From Streptomyces monomycini (GTDB lineage: Bacteria > Actinomycetota > Actinomycetes > Streptomycetales > Streptomycetaceae), in contig NZ_JAFIQY010000009.1 in the NCBI RefSeq assembly GCF_022271435.1, positions 62,001-126,000 of the forward strand: 64,000 nt of DNA. The letters are read 5' to 3'. Shown here piece by piece: positions 24,906 through 34,100 of this stretch. Position numbers and translations under genes: made by a program. Below the pieces are notes generated by a model. That model saw nothing but the letters and a program-made list of their open reading frames with translations. It did not search any database and was not told the DNA's origin. Within the stretch, counting starts at the first letter, position 1. The number at the start of each line of letters is the position of its first letter.

Positions 24906-25289
24906 GTGCCTACCGGCAAGGTCAAGTGGTTCAACAGCGAGAAGGGCTTCGGCTTTCTCTCCCGCGACGACGGCGGTGACGTCTTCGTGCACTCGTCGGT
25001 GCTGCCCGACGGCGTGGACGCACTCAAGCCGGGCCAGCGCGTCGAGTTCGGCGTAGTGGCCGGCCAGCGCGGTGACCAGGCGCTTTCGGTGACGATCCTC
25101 GACCCCGCGCCGTCGGTGGCGGCGGCCCAGCGCCGCAAGCCGGACGAGCTGGCGTCGATCGTGCAGGACCTCACCACGCTGCTGGAGAGCGTCACCCAGC
25201 AGCTGGAGCGCGGCCGCTACCCCGACAAGGCGCACGGCGGGAAGATCGCGAACATGCTCCGGGCGGTCGCCGACCAGCTGGACGTCTGA
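24906..25289 (+). CDS. Cold-shock domain protein with C-terminal helical extension
   Basis: 127 aa. Residues 1-65 are a complete cold-shock domain with RNP1 KGFGFLS and RNP2 VFVHSS ([16 protein letters not shown] at the start), an RNA/ssDNA chaperone fold. Residues 75-127 add a region rich in Leu, Glu and Gln ([20 protein letters not shown]) that could form a coiled coil or partner-binding helix; classic Csp proteins end near residue 67. Start GTG 24906. It converges with mqnD across a perfect palindrome terminator. Function of the extension unknown. Confidence 0.92.
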   Translation: MPTGKVKWFNSEKGFGFLSRDDGGDVFVHSSVLPDGVDALKPGQRVEFGVVAGQRGDQALSVTILDPAPSVAAAQRRKPDELASIVQDLTTLLESVTQQLERGRYPDKAHGGKIANMLRAVADQLDV

Positions 25290-25290
25290 C

Positions 25291-25306
25291 GCCCGGCCGG
25301 CCGGGC
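25291..25306. terminator. Palindromic terminator between convergent genes
   Basis: GCCCGGCCGGCCGGGC, a perfect 16-bp palindrome that can fold as GCCCGG-CCGG-CCGGGC. It lies in the 26-bp gap between the cold-shock gene and mqnD, so it serves both. Confidence 0.6.
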
Positions 25307-25315
25307 ACGGCCCGG

Positions 25316-26167
25316 TCAGCCGAAGTGGAGCGCATCACGGCCGAGGGGCGGTACGAGCCCCTCGGCCGCGGCGCGCGTGAGCAGCCCGCGCACGGCCGCG
25401 TAGCCGTCCTCGCCCAGGTCGGCGGTGAACTCGTTCACGTACAGGCCGATGTGCTGGTCGGCGACGGCCGGATCCATCTCCTGCGCGTGCTCCAGCACGT
25501 ACGCGCGGGACGCCTCGGTGTCGTCCCAGGCCATCCGTACCGACTCGCGGGCCGCCGCGGCCAGCTCGCGCAGCCGCCCGGCGCCCAGCGAGCGCTTGGC
25601 GATGATCGCGCCCAGCGGGATCGGCAGGCCGGTCGTGCGCTCCCAGTGCTCGCCCATGTCGGCGAGGCAGTCGAGGCCGTAGTTCTGGTAGGTGAAGCGG
25701 GCCTCGTGGATGACCAGCCCGGCGTCCACCCGGCCGTCCCGTACGGCCGGCATGATCTCGTCGAACGGCAGCACCTTCACCTCGCCGACGCCGCCCGGCA
25801 CCTCTTCCGCCGCCCACAGCCGGAACAGCAGGTACGCCGTCGACCGCTCGCTGGGCACCGCCACCGTCCTGCCGGCCAGGTCCTTGGCCTCGCCCGGCTC
25901 CCTGGTGAGCACCAGCGGCCCGCAGCCGCGCCCCAGCGCGCCGCCGCACGGCAGCAGCGCGTACTCCTCCAGCACCCACGGCAGCACCGCGTACGACACC
26001 TTCAGGATGTCCAGCTCGCCGCGCTCGGCCATGCCGTTGGTGATGTCGATGTCGGCGAAGGTGACGTCCAGCGCGGGGGCGCCCGGGACCTTGCCGTGCG
26101 CCCAGGCGTGGAAGACGAAGGTGTCGTTCGGGCACGGCGAGTAGGCGATCTTGAGCGGGTCGCTCAT
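25316..26167 (-). CDS. mqnD: 1,4-dihydroxy-6-naphthoate synthase (futalosine pathway)
   Basis: 283 aa. It begins LKIAYSPCPNDTFVFHAWAH, the diagnostic MqnD start. ADIDITNGMAE, SERSTAYLLFRLWA, DAGLVIHEARFTYQNYGL and the late YVLEHAQEMD / QHIGLYVNEFT follow. It converts cyclic de-hypoxanthine futalosine to 1,4-dihydroxy-6-naphthoate, a menaquinone precursor, in the cytosol. ATG 26167 overlaps the stop of mqnB (ATGA), giving coupled translation. Both are on the minus strand, with the other mqn genes outside the window. Confidence 0.95.
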   Translation of the reverse strand: MSDPLKIAYSPCPNDTFVFHAWAHGKVPGAPALDVTFADIDITNGMAERGELDILKVSYAVLPWVLEEYALLPCGGALGRGCGPLVLTREPGEAKDLAGRTVAVPSERSTAYLLFRLWAAEEVPGGVGEVKVLPFDEIMPAVRDGRVDAGLVIHEARFTYQNYGLDCLADMGEHWERTTGLPIPLGAIIAKRSLGAGRLRELAAAARESVRMAWDDTEASRAYVLEHAQEMDPAVADQHIGLYVNEFTADLGEDGYAAVRGLLTRAAAEGLVPPLGRDALHFG

Positions 26168-26994
26168 GGCGTCCTCCAGGAGGTCGGGGTCCCGGCCGCC
26201 GACAGGACGCGGGGGAGCGCGGCGCAGGCGGCGGAGAGCGCGCCGAGCGCGTCCCCGATGCGCCACGCGGCGCGGTCGCGCGGGCCGACGGGGTTGGAGA
26301 CGGTACGGATTTCGAGCACCGGCAGGCCCTGCGCGGCGGCGGCCTCGGCGACCCCGAAGCCCTCCATCGCCTCGACGAGGGCGCGCGGGTGGCGCGCGGC
26401 GAGGCGCGCGGCGTGCTCCGCGCTGCCGGTCACGGTCGATGCGGTGAGCACCGTGCCGCGGGCGGCGCCGGTGGCCGCGGCGAGGGCCCGTACGAGGGCC
26501 GGCGGCGGGAGGTGGACGACGGTGCCGAAGCCGAGCTCGGTCACCGGAAGGAAGCCGTCCGGGGTCTCGGCGCCCAGGTCGGCGGCGACGATCGCGTCCG
26601 CGACGACCGCGGAACCCACCGGGGCACCGGGGCTGCCCGCGTCCGGACCGGGGGCGAAACCGCCACCGATTCCGGCGGAGATGACGAGGTCGTAACCGGC
26701 TCCGGCACAGATTCCGGCGGTCAGCGCGGTGGCCGTACCGGCGGCAGCGGCGGCCGGGCCGACCCCGGCGGCGAGCACGTCGAGCACCGCGCCGGCCTGC
26801 GCGTGCGGGGGCGGCGCGGACGTCCGTACCCGGTGCAGCGCGTAGCCGCCCGCGGGCAGCGCGACGATCTCCGCGCCGCCGTCGCAGGCTGCGGCGCCGT
26901 CACCGGTCACGCCGCCGTCACCGGCCACGCCCGCGACCACCGCGTCGCGCTCGGCCGCGACGGCGGTGACGACCAGGACACGCGTCACGGTCAC
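26164..26994 (-). CDS. mqnB: Futalosine hydrolase
   Basis: 276 aa, PNP/UDP phosphorylase fold. Strand 1 is VLVVTAVAAERDAV, with the glycine loop GIGGGF, VVADAIVAADLGAE, and the active-site helix AMEGFGVAEAAAAQGLPVLEIRTVSN (acid and base region). It removes hypoxanthine from futalosine in the menaquinone pathway. A stretch of Ala/Gly (about residues 22-42 and 70-95) is longer than in most relatives. It starts a two-gene unit with mqnD. Start ATG 26994 has a weak ribosome site (ggtgacc). Confidence 0.92.
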   Translation of the reverse strand: MTVTRVLVVTAVAAERDAVVAGVAGDGGVTGDGAAACDGGAEIVALPAGGYALHRVRTSAPPPHAQAGAVLDVLAAGVGPAAAAAGTATALTAGICAGAGYDLVISAGIGGGFAPGPDAGSPGAPVGSAVVADAIVAADLGAETPDGFLPVTELGFGTVVHLPPPALVRALAAATGAARGTVLTASTVTGSAEHAARLAARHPRALVEAMEGFGVAEAAAAQGLPVLEIRTVSNPVGPRDRAAWRIGDALGALSAACAALPRVLSAAGTPTSWRTP

Positions 26995-27030
26995 CTCACC
27001 ACCACCAGCCTCACGCGTACCTCAGCGGAC

Positions 27031-27543
27031 TCAGGATTCCGCGCGTTCGAGCTTGACGTTCCACACGCCCGTGTACTTGCCGCCCTTGGTGGCCACGACG
27101 GACACCACGGTGGAATCGGCCAGGCTGCGGGTCTGCTGGTTGACGAAGAGCTGGTCCGCGCTGCCGACCACCTGGTACGTCTGCTTGCTGACGTTGGTGA
27201 TCGGGCTGTTGTTGGACAGCGCGATCCAGCCGTCCTCCGCCACGTCCGGCTCGACACCGAGGCGCAGCTTCTCGCCCGGGTGCACGGTGAGCGTCTTCTT
27301 GGGCTCGGTGGTCAGGCACTTGGTGAACTCGGCCTGTGCCTTCTTGTCGCTGGCGGCCAGATCGCCGAGCACCTTGCCGTCGTCGTAGCAGGCGGCCTCG
27401 GCGGTCACGGTGTCCTTGCCGGCGGTCACCGTGGCGAGCGGAGTCGGCTTCTCACAGGCGGAGAGGGTGACGAGCCCCAGGGACACGGCACCGAGGGCGG
27501 CAGCGGCGCGGCGGCCAGTACCCCAAGAAGAGAACGCGGTCAT
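27031..27543 (-). CDS. DUF2771 lipoprotein
   Basis: 170 aa. Signal peptide with lipobox LSAC at about residue 29. The mature part (VTAEAACYDDGKVLGD, LRLGVEPDVAEDGWIALSNN, LADSTVVSVVATKGGKY) matches DUF2771, an actinobacterial family found next to the futalosine genes in many streptomycetes. Probably anchored outside the membrane; function unknown. Start ATG 27543. It lies 37 bp upstream of mqnB on the same strand and may be in the same transcript. Confidence 0.85.
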   Translation of the reverse strand: MTAFSSWGTGRRAAAALGAVSLGLVTLSACEKPTPLATVTAGKDTVTAEAACYDDGKVLGDLAASDKKAQAEFTKCLTTEPKKTLTVHPGEKLRLGVEPDVAEDGWIALSNNSPITNVSKQTYQVVGSADQLFVNQQTRSLADSTVVSVVATKGGKYTGVWNVKLERAES

Positions 27544-27569
27544 GCGGGCAGGCTATCGGTCGGCCCCGG

Positions 27570-29144
27570 TCACGCCACACGAGGGTGGGGCGCGCCGTGC
27601 CGCGCCGCGCCCAGCAGGCCGCGTACGGCCAGCACCACGCCGGTCGCGACGAGCGCCGCGGCGACCGCCAGGCCCACCGTACCGTTCAGCGGCAGTCCGA
27701 TCCCGACCGCGCCGCCGACCACCCAGGACAGCTGGAGCGCGGTCTCGGAACGGGCGAACGCCGAGGTACGGACCGACTCCGGCACGTCCCGCTGGATCAC
27801 CGCGTCCAGCGACAGCTTCGCCAGCGCCTGGCACAGCCCCGCCGTCGCCGCCGCGGCCGTCACCACCACGATCGCCAGCACCGCGTAGAAGACCGCCGCG
27901 GTCACCGCCACGGCCAGCGCCAGCCCCAGCACCACTGCGATGATCAGCTCCGGCGCTCTGGCCCGCAGCCACGCGCCGAACGCCGTCCCCAGCGCGTTCC
28001 CCGCCCCCGCCGCCACCGCCACCAGACCCAGCGAGACCTGCGGCCCCAGCCCGCCCAGCGGATGCTCGCGCAGCAGGAACGCCAGGAAGAATGTCAGCAG
28101 GCCGGACAGGGACCGCAGCGCACAGTTCGCCTGGAGGCCGTGCAGCACGGACGGCCCGACCGTACGGAGCCCCGGCCGCCGCCCGCCCGCCAGCGCCTTC
28201 CCCGGCCGCTCGCCCGCCGCCTTCCCGAGCCCCGCACCGTCCTCGCCGGAGGCCAGCCGGGCCCGCCCCTCGCCCTTCGCCGAGTCCACCTTGTGCGGCA
28301 GCGAGAACGACAGGAACGTGCCCGCCACGAACACCGTGAACGCCCCGTAGAGCGGCCAGCTCGGCCCGATCAGATGCAGCGCGCCCCCCAGCGGCGCCGC
28401 CGCGCCCGTCGCCAGCAGCCCCGCGAGCGTCACCCGCGAATTGGCCTTCACCAACGAGATGCGGGGCGGCAGCAGGCGCGGCACGACGGCGCTCCGCACC
28501 ACCCCGTACGCCTTCGAAGACACCAATACGCCCAACGCCGCCGGATACAGCTCCAGGCCCCCGCCCGCCACCGCGCCCGACATGGTCAGCGCCAGCAGCG
28601 CACGGGCCAGCATCGCCCCGGCCATCGCCGCCCGGCGGCCGTGCGGCACCCGGTCCAGCAGCGGCCCGATCACCGGCGCGAGCAGCGCGAACGGCGCCAT
28701 CGTCACCGCCAGGTACAGCGCCACCCGGCCGCGCGCCTGGTCCGTCGGCACCGAGAAGAACACCGTCGAGGCCAGCGCCACCGTGATCAGCATGTCACCG
28801 GCCGAATTCACCGCGTGCAACTCGATCAGCTTGCCGAGACCCGACTCGCCCGCGCCGTGCGCGTGGGTGGCGCGCCGTATGCCACGCCCGGCCGCCGTGA
28901 ACGGGCGGCGCAGCGCCCGCCCGGCGGCACGGCACACCCGGCCCGCTCCGCCGCCCTTCCGTTCCGGCCGCGTGGACGCCGTCGAGACCCGCGCGCCCTT
29001 GGGGACACGCGGGCCGGTGGAGATCCGCGAAGCCGTGGCGATCCGCGGGGTCCGGGCCGCCCTCGCCGTCCCCGACCTGGAGATCCGCGACGCCCGCGAC
29101 ATCCGCGGCAGCCTCGACTTCCTCGACGCCCGTCCGGCAGCCAC
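27570..29144 (-). CDS. MFS transporter with basic N-terminal extension
   Basis: About 524 aa. The core (from GLGKLIELHAVNSAGDMLI) has 11-12 membrane segments, with PVIGPLLDRVPHGRRAAMAG at loop 2-3. A 100-residue N-terminal extension is rich in Arg, Ser and Ala with repeated RISRSG/RIATASRIST motifs, probably cytosolic and disordered. GTG 29144 is proposed as start; ATG 29102 has a slightly better upstream gagg. A 40-aa Lys/Gly-rich loop splits the two halves. Substrate unknown. It diverges from the DUF3027 gene; the 355-bp gap between has no clear operator. Confidence 0.78.
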   Translation of the reverse strand: MAAGRASRKSRLPRMSRASRISRSGTARAARTPRIATASRISTGPRVPKGARVSTASTRPERKGGGAGRVCRAAGRALRRPFTAAGRGIRRATHAHGAGESGLGKLIELHAVNSAGDMLITVALASTVFFSVPTDQARGRVALYLAVTMAPFALLAPVIGPLLDRVPHGRRAAMAGAMLARALLALTMSGAVAGGGLELYPAALGVLVSSKAYGVVRSAVVPRLLPPRISLVKANSRVTLAGLLATGAAAPLGGALHLIGPSWPLYGAFTVFVAGTFLSFSLPHKVDSAKGEGRARLASGEDGAGLGKAAGERPGKALAGGRRPGLRTVGPSVLHGLQANCALRSLSGLLTFFLAFLLREHPLGGLGPQVSLGLVAVAAGAGNALGTAFGAWLRARAPELIIAVVLGLALAVAVTAAVFYAVLAIVVVTAAAATAGLCQALAKLSLDAVIQRDVPESVRTSAFARSETALQLSWVVGGAVGIGLPLNGTVGLAVAAALVATGVVLAVRGLLGAARHGAPHPRVA

Positions 29145-29499
29145 GCAGCAATACTGCCCCAACTCGCCCGGGACATGGCTCTTTCCGGGCCCTGCCGCGC
29201 CGAGCCGCCCGGCCGCCGGACGCTGCCGATGACATTTGCCGCTCCCGGCGAGGGGTCGTACACCTTTGAAGGGGTAGCGTGTGTAGCGCGCCACCGGCGG
29301 TCGTTCTTGGCCGCGCGCCTTGCCGCGATCCCGCAGAATGGGTCGTAAGAGGTGCGCTCGACCGAGATGACCGGGCGCGGACGTCGACGCGGTCCCCAGG
29401 TCCGCTCCGCCCGCCCCGGCACGCCGGTCGTCCGGACAAGGACAGGACAGCTCCGGCTGGCGCACTCGTGAGACGGCGTGGAAGAGAGAATCGATTCTT

Positions 29500-30429
29500 G
29501 TGAGTGCTGCGATGCGAAGCCGTACCCCTGACCGCCTGTGCGCCGAGGCGGTCGACCTTGCCCGCGTGGCGGCCGAGGAGGCCGCGGCGCCCGGCACGGT
29601 CGGCGAGCACGTCGACGCCGTCGCGGACGGAGACCGCGTCGTCACGCACCTGTTCGAATGCAAGGAGCCCGGCTACCGGGGCTGGCGCTGGGCCGTCACG
29701 GTCGCCCGCGCGTCCCGGGCCAAACACGTCACCCTCGACGAGAGCGTCCTGCTGCCCGGCCCCGACGCGCTGCTGGCCCCCGAATGGGTGCCCTGGAGCG
29801 AGCGGCTGCGCCCCGGCGACATGGGCCCCGGCGACCTGCTCCCCACCGAGGCCGAGGATCTCCGGCTGGAGCCCGGCGCTGCTCCCCTGGGGGGAGCGGA
29901 GGACACGGGGACGGGTGGCGCGCAGGTCTCGCCCGGCGTCACCGAGCTGGCGGACGCGGAGGACGCCGACGTCGAGCCGGGGTCGCCTGCGGCTGCGCCC
30001 GCGACGACCTCCCGCGGCAGCATTGCGGCGGTCGCCGATGAGCTGGGCATGGGGCGCCCCCGGGTCCTGTCCCGCTACGGCCTGCACGCGGCGGCCGACC
30101 GCTGGGAAGAGGAGTACGGCCCCAAGACCGCCATGGCCCAGGCCGCCCCTGCCAACTGTGTCTCCTGCGGCTTCCTGGTGCCCCTGGCCGGGTCGCTCCG
30201 CCAGGCGTTCGGGATCTGCGGCAACGAGTTCGGGCCTGCGGACGGGCATGTCGTGTCGCTCGGGTACGGGTGTGGGGGGCATTCGGAGGCCGCCGTCATG
30301 CCGAGGCCTATGCGGCCGGCGGCTCCCGTTATTGACGAGAACGTTGTGGATCCGTTCACGTTGCGTCCTGACCGGACTGGGGGGTCTGTGGAGGACTCCG
30401 GACCGGCCGAAGAGTTTGGTCATAGCTGA
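29500..30429 (+). CDS. DUF3027 family protein
   Basis: 309 aa. It has the actinobacterial DUF3027 pattern: CAEAVDLARVAAEEAA, HLFECKEPGYRGWRWAVTV, LLAPEWVPWSERLRPGD, then a Cys-rich C-terminal ANCVSCGFLVPLAGSLRQAF and CGNEFGPADG with CGGHS, which could bind a metal (about five Cys/His). An acidic linker (about 115-180) may include a copy of the cctggggg-type repeat. Start GTG 29500 follows gaagagagaatc. Followed by a 712-bp gap holding repeat copy A and then the sacsin-like ATPase on the same strand. Function unknown. Confidence 0.87.
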   Translation: MSAAMRSRTPDRLCAEAVDLARVAAEEAAAPGTVGEHVDAVADGDRVVTHLFECKEPGYRGWRWAVTVARASRAKHVTLDESVLLPGPDALLAPEWVPWSERLRPGDMGPGDLLPTEAEDLRLEPGAAPLGGAEDTGTGGAQVSPGVTELADAEDADVEPGSPAAAPATTSRGSIAAVADELGMGRPRVLSRYGLHAAADRWEEEYGPKTAMAQAAPANCVSCGFLVPLAGSLRQAFGICGNEFGPADGHVVSLGYGCGGHSEAAVMPRPMRPAAPVIDENVVDPFTLRPDRTGGSVEDSGPAEEFGHS

Positions 30430-30441
30430 CCTGGTATCGGC

Positions 30442-31060
30442 GCTTTGCGCTGCGCGCTGCGCGCGCGGGTTTGTGGTTGACGTTTGGCTCGCATTGCTTG
30501 CGTTGGGGGGCGGGGGCGCGCAGGGGGCCAACTCCTCTGCACCGTGTACGTCACCCAGGGTGTGTTGGTGAACGAAGGCTCCCGGCTGCCTGCGGGGATG
30601 GCCCCCTACACGCCCCCTCCGGCCGGATTGGCGAGGCTGGGTCGGTGGGGGGAGTTTTTCGATCACCCGGGTGCCCGCCCTCCTGGGGGTGAGGCGCACG
30701 GGGTGGATGGCGGTAAGGCGGCTGTGCTGGCCTGGCCGTACGCCATGGGCTCGGGCATGGCTTGGCTTGGCTTGTGAAAAGCCCAGCCCGATCGCTCCGA
30801 TAGTCGCCGGACGGCCAGGGCTCGGGGGTACGCAGGGGTCTCCCCGCAGGCAGTCCGCACGCTGACCGACGGGCCAATTCACTGAAGCTAAAGGATGCTG
30901 AGGAGTGACCCCGGAGTGCCCCCGAGCCCCCACCCACCGGGCCTATTGCGCAGGACGCGCGTACCGTACCGAGTGCGCTGAGGTGCGTGAAAAGCCCAGC
31001 CCGGTCGCTCGGAAAGCTCCTCGCCCACCGAACCCCTCCCGCAAGACGCGCGCCCAAAGG
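30442..31060 (+). repeat. Dispersed repeat copy A in a 712-bp intergenic gap
   Basis: It matches copy B near 56.56 kb at about 85-90% identity over 30442-30775, then over shorter blocks to 30960. Block order is a GC-rich gcgctgcgcgctgcgcgcgcg, a TTGACG-like site at 30476, the aactcctcngcaccgtgtacgtc block (30530-30552), cggccggattgg, ggatggcggtaaggcgg, and a shared tail gcccccacccaccgg (30925). The tail is partly repeated again at 30985-31060 (gtgaaaagcccagccc, cgcccaccg). No gene is called in this gap apart from a possible TTG-started frame (30484-30777). Confidence 0.8.
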
Positions 31061-31141
31061 GCGCATCGCACCCCCATGCCCCACCTCCGCCCCCCACCGG
31101 GTAGAAAGTGGAGTTCGGCATCGCGAGGAACGGGAGAGAAC

Positions 31142-34100
31142 GTGAGCGAAGCGGCAGAGGCAGATCCGTTCGGGACGGCTCGGCTGCGGCGGGGGGTGCT
31201 CGATGCCTGGGCGGCCTCGCCTGCCCGGTTCCGGGAGGATGCGAACGCCGAGGAGGATCTCGCGCTCGGCGGATATCGGGACCGGCTCGCCGTGGAGCTG
31301 GCGCAGAACGCTTCGGACGCCGCGGGCCGCGCCGGGGTGACCGGGCGGCTGCGCCTGACCCTGCACCCGGCCCGGGGCGGTGAGCCCGCCGTGCTGGTCG
31401 CCTCCAACACCGGTGCCCCCATCGACGCCACCGGCGTCGAATCGCTGGCCACGCTGCGCGCGTCCGCGAAGCGGGAGACCGAGGCGGCGGTTTCCGTCGG
31501 CCGGTTCGGTGTGGGGTTCTCGGCGGTGCTCGCGGTCAGTGACGAGCCCGCGCTGGTCGGCCGTACGGGCGGTGTCCGCTGGTCGCTGGCGGAGGCGCGG
31601 GAGCTGGCGAGTCAGGTGGCGGCGCACAGTCCCGGCCTGGGGGGTGAGCTGCGGCGCCGTGATGGCCACGTACCGCTGTTGCGGCTGCCGCTGCCCGCGG
31701 AGGGCTCCGCGCCGCAGGGGTACGACACGTCCGTCGTGCTGCCGCTGCGCGACGGTGCCGCGCACGAGCTGACGGTGCGCCTGCTGGCCGGGATCGATGC
31801 CGCGTTGCTGCTGACGCTGCCGGGGCTGGCCGAGGTCGTCGTGGAGACTCCGGACGGTGTGCGGGAGATGACGCGGCGCCAGGAGGGCGCGTACGTCGTC
31901 ATCGAGGACAGTGAGCGGGGCGTCTCGCGCTGGCGGGTCGTGAGCGAGAGCGGCGCGCTGGAGCCGGAGCTGCTGGCGGACCGTCCGGTGGAGGAGCGGC
32001 TGCGTCCGCACTGGGCGGTGACGTGGGCGGTCCCGGTGGACGAGGAGGGCGCGCCGGTGCGCCCGGCGACCGCGCCGGTCGTGCACGCGCCGACGCCGAC
32101 CGAGGAGCCGCAGGGGCTGCCGGGGCTGTTGATCGCTTCGTTCCCGTTGGAGCCGACGCGGCGGCATGTGGCGCCCGGGGCGCTGACCGGCTATCTCGTG
32201 CGGCGCGCCGCGGAGGCGTACGCGTCGCTGCTGGCCGGCTGGCAGCCGGTGTCGGCGGGGACGATCGATCTCGTACCGGGGCCGCTGGGCAAGGGGGAGC
32301 TGGACAACGAGCTGCGGCGGCAGGTGCTGGAGCTGTTGCCGCGGGTGCGGTTCCTGCCGAGTGCGGCGGCGCCTGCCACGGGCGTGGAGCTGTCGCTGGA
32401 GGCGGTGCCGAAGTCGGCGGGGCCTGACGAGCTGGCTCCGGGTGAGGGCGGCGGCTGGGGTGGTGCGCGGGGCGAGGAGGACGCGTACGTGCTGCGGCCG
32501 GTGGACGCCGAGCTGGTCGAAGGGGCCGGGGCGGACACCGTTCGGGTGCTGGCGGAGCTGTTTCCGAGCCTGCTGCCCGCCGGGCTGGAGCGGAGGTCCG
32601 AGCTGCGGGCGCTGGGGGTGGCCCGGGTGCCGCTGGGTGAGGTCGTGGACCGGCTGGCGGGCGTGGAGCGGTCGCCGGCGTGGTGGTGGCGGCTGTACGA
32701 CTCACTGGCCGGTACGGATCCGGAGCGGCTGAGCGGGCTGCCGGTGCCGCTGGCCGGGTCCGCCGGTGAGGACGGGCGGACGGCGCGGACCACGATCGGG
32801 CCGCGGCAGGTGCTGTTGCCGTTGCCGGACGGTGACGGCGGCGGCGCCGCCGAGCGGCATGCGACGCTGGCCCGGCTGGGGCTGAAGGTCGCGCATCCGG
32901 AGGCCGTGCATCCGCTGCTGGAGAAGCTGGGCGCCACCCCGGCCGCGCCGCGCGCCGTGCTGACGACGCCGCAGGTGCGGGCGGCCGTCGCGGGCTCCCT
33001 GGACGCGGCGGAGGACGACTACGCCTTCGGATTCGACGGCGAGCCGGCCGGGCTCGGCGGTGAGGAGCTGGCGGAGGCCGTGCTCGGTCTCGTGCGGGAC
33101 GCGCACCTGGCGCCCGGTGACGAGCCGTGGCTGGCCGCGCTCGCGCTGCCGGACGAGGACGGTGAGTCGGCACCGGCGGGTGAACTGGTACTGCCCGGGA
33201 GCGATTTCGAGCGGGTCATCCGGGAGGGTGAACTCGCGGCGGTCGACGCCGGGTTCGCGGAGCGTTGGGGGGAGCAGCCGCTGACCGCCGTGGGCGTGCT
33301 GGCGGGCTTCGCCCTCGTGCGGGCGCAGGACGTGGTGCTGGACCCGGACGAGCTGGAGCCGCGCGACGGCGACTTCACCGAGCCGGACGACGCCGGTGTG
33401 CTGGACGCCGTGGACGTGTGGTGCGAGGACATCCTGGACGGGCTGCCGGAGACCCCGGTGCCGCCGGTCGCGACGGAGCTGGTGGCCGTACGGGACCTGG
33501 ACCTGGTGGACGACGACGCGTGGCCGCAGGCGCTGGCGATGCTGTCGCGGCCGCCGCTGCGGGACGCGCTGACCGCGCCCGTACGGGTGCTGCTGCCGGA
33601 CGGCACGACCGAGTCGGTGCGCCCGTACACGGCGTGGTGGCTGCGCGGGCACCCGGTGCTGGACGGCCGCCGGCCGGCCGGTCTGCGGGCCGCGGGCGGC
33701 GATCCGCTGCTGGCGGGGCTGTACGAGTCGGCGGACGCGGGCGAGGTGGACGCGCAGGTGCTGCGCGCCCTCGGGGTGCGGACCACCGCGGCGGCGCTCC
33801 TGGAGGAGCCGGGCGGCGCCGCCGAGCTGCTGGCCCGCCTCGCGGACCCGGAGCACGAGGTGGGCTCCGCGCAGCTGCACGCGCTGTACGGGGTGCTGGC
33901 GGACCTGGACCCCGAGCAGGTGACGATCCCGGACGAGCTGCGGGTCGTGGTGGACGGCGAGGTACGGGTCGTGGACGCGGCGGAGGCGGTGGTCGCGGAC
34001 GCGCCGGACCTGATGCCGCTGGCCGCCGGGCTGCCCCTGCTGCCGGTCCGTCCCGCGCGCGCCGCCGAGCTGGCGGAACTGTTCCAGGTGCGGCGGCTGA

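Noticed and set aside
29640..29665. gttcgaat-like sequence resembling a tRNA T-loop
   Set aside because: It lies inside the DUF3027 coding frame and lacks other tRNA arms; no tRNA gene was seen in the window.
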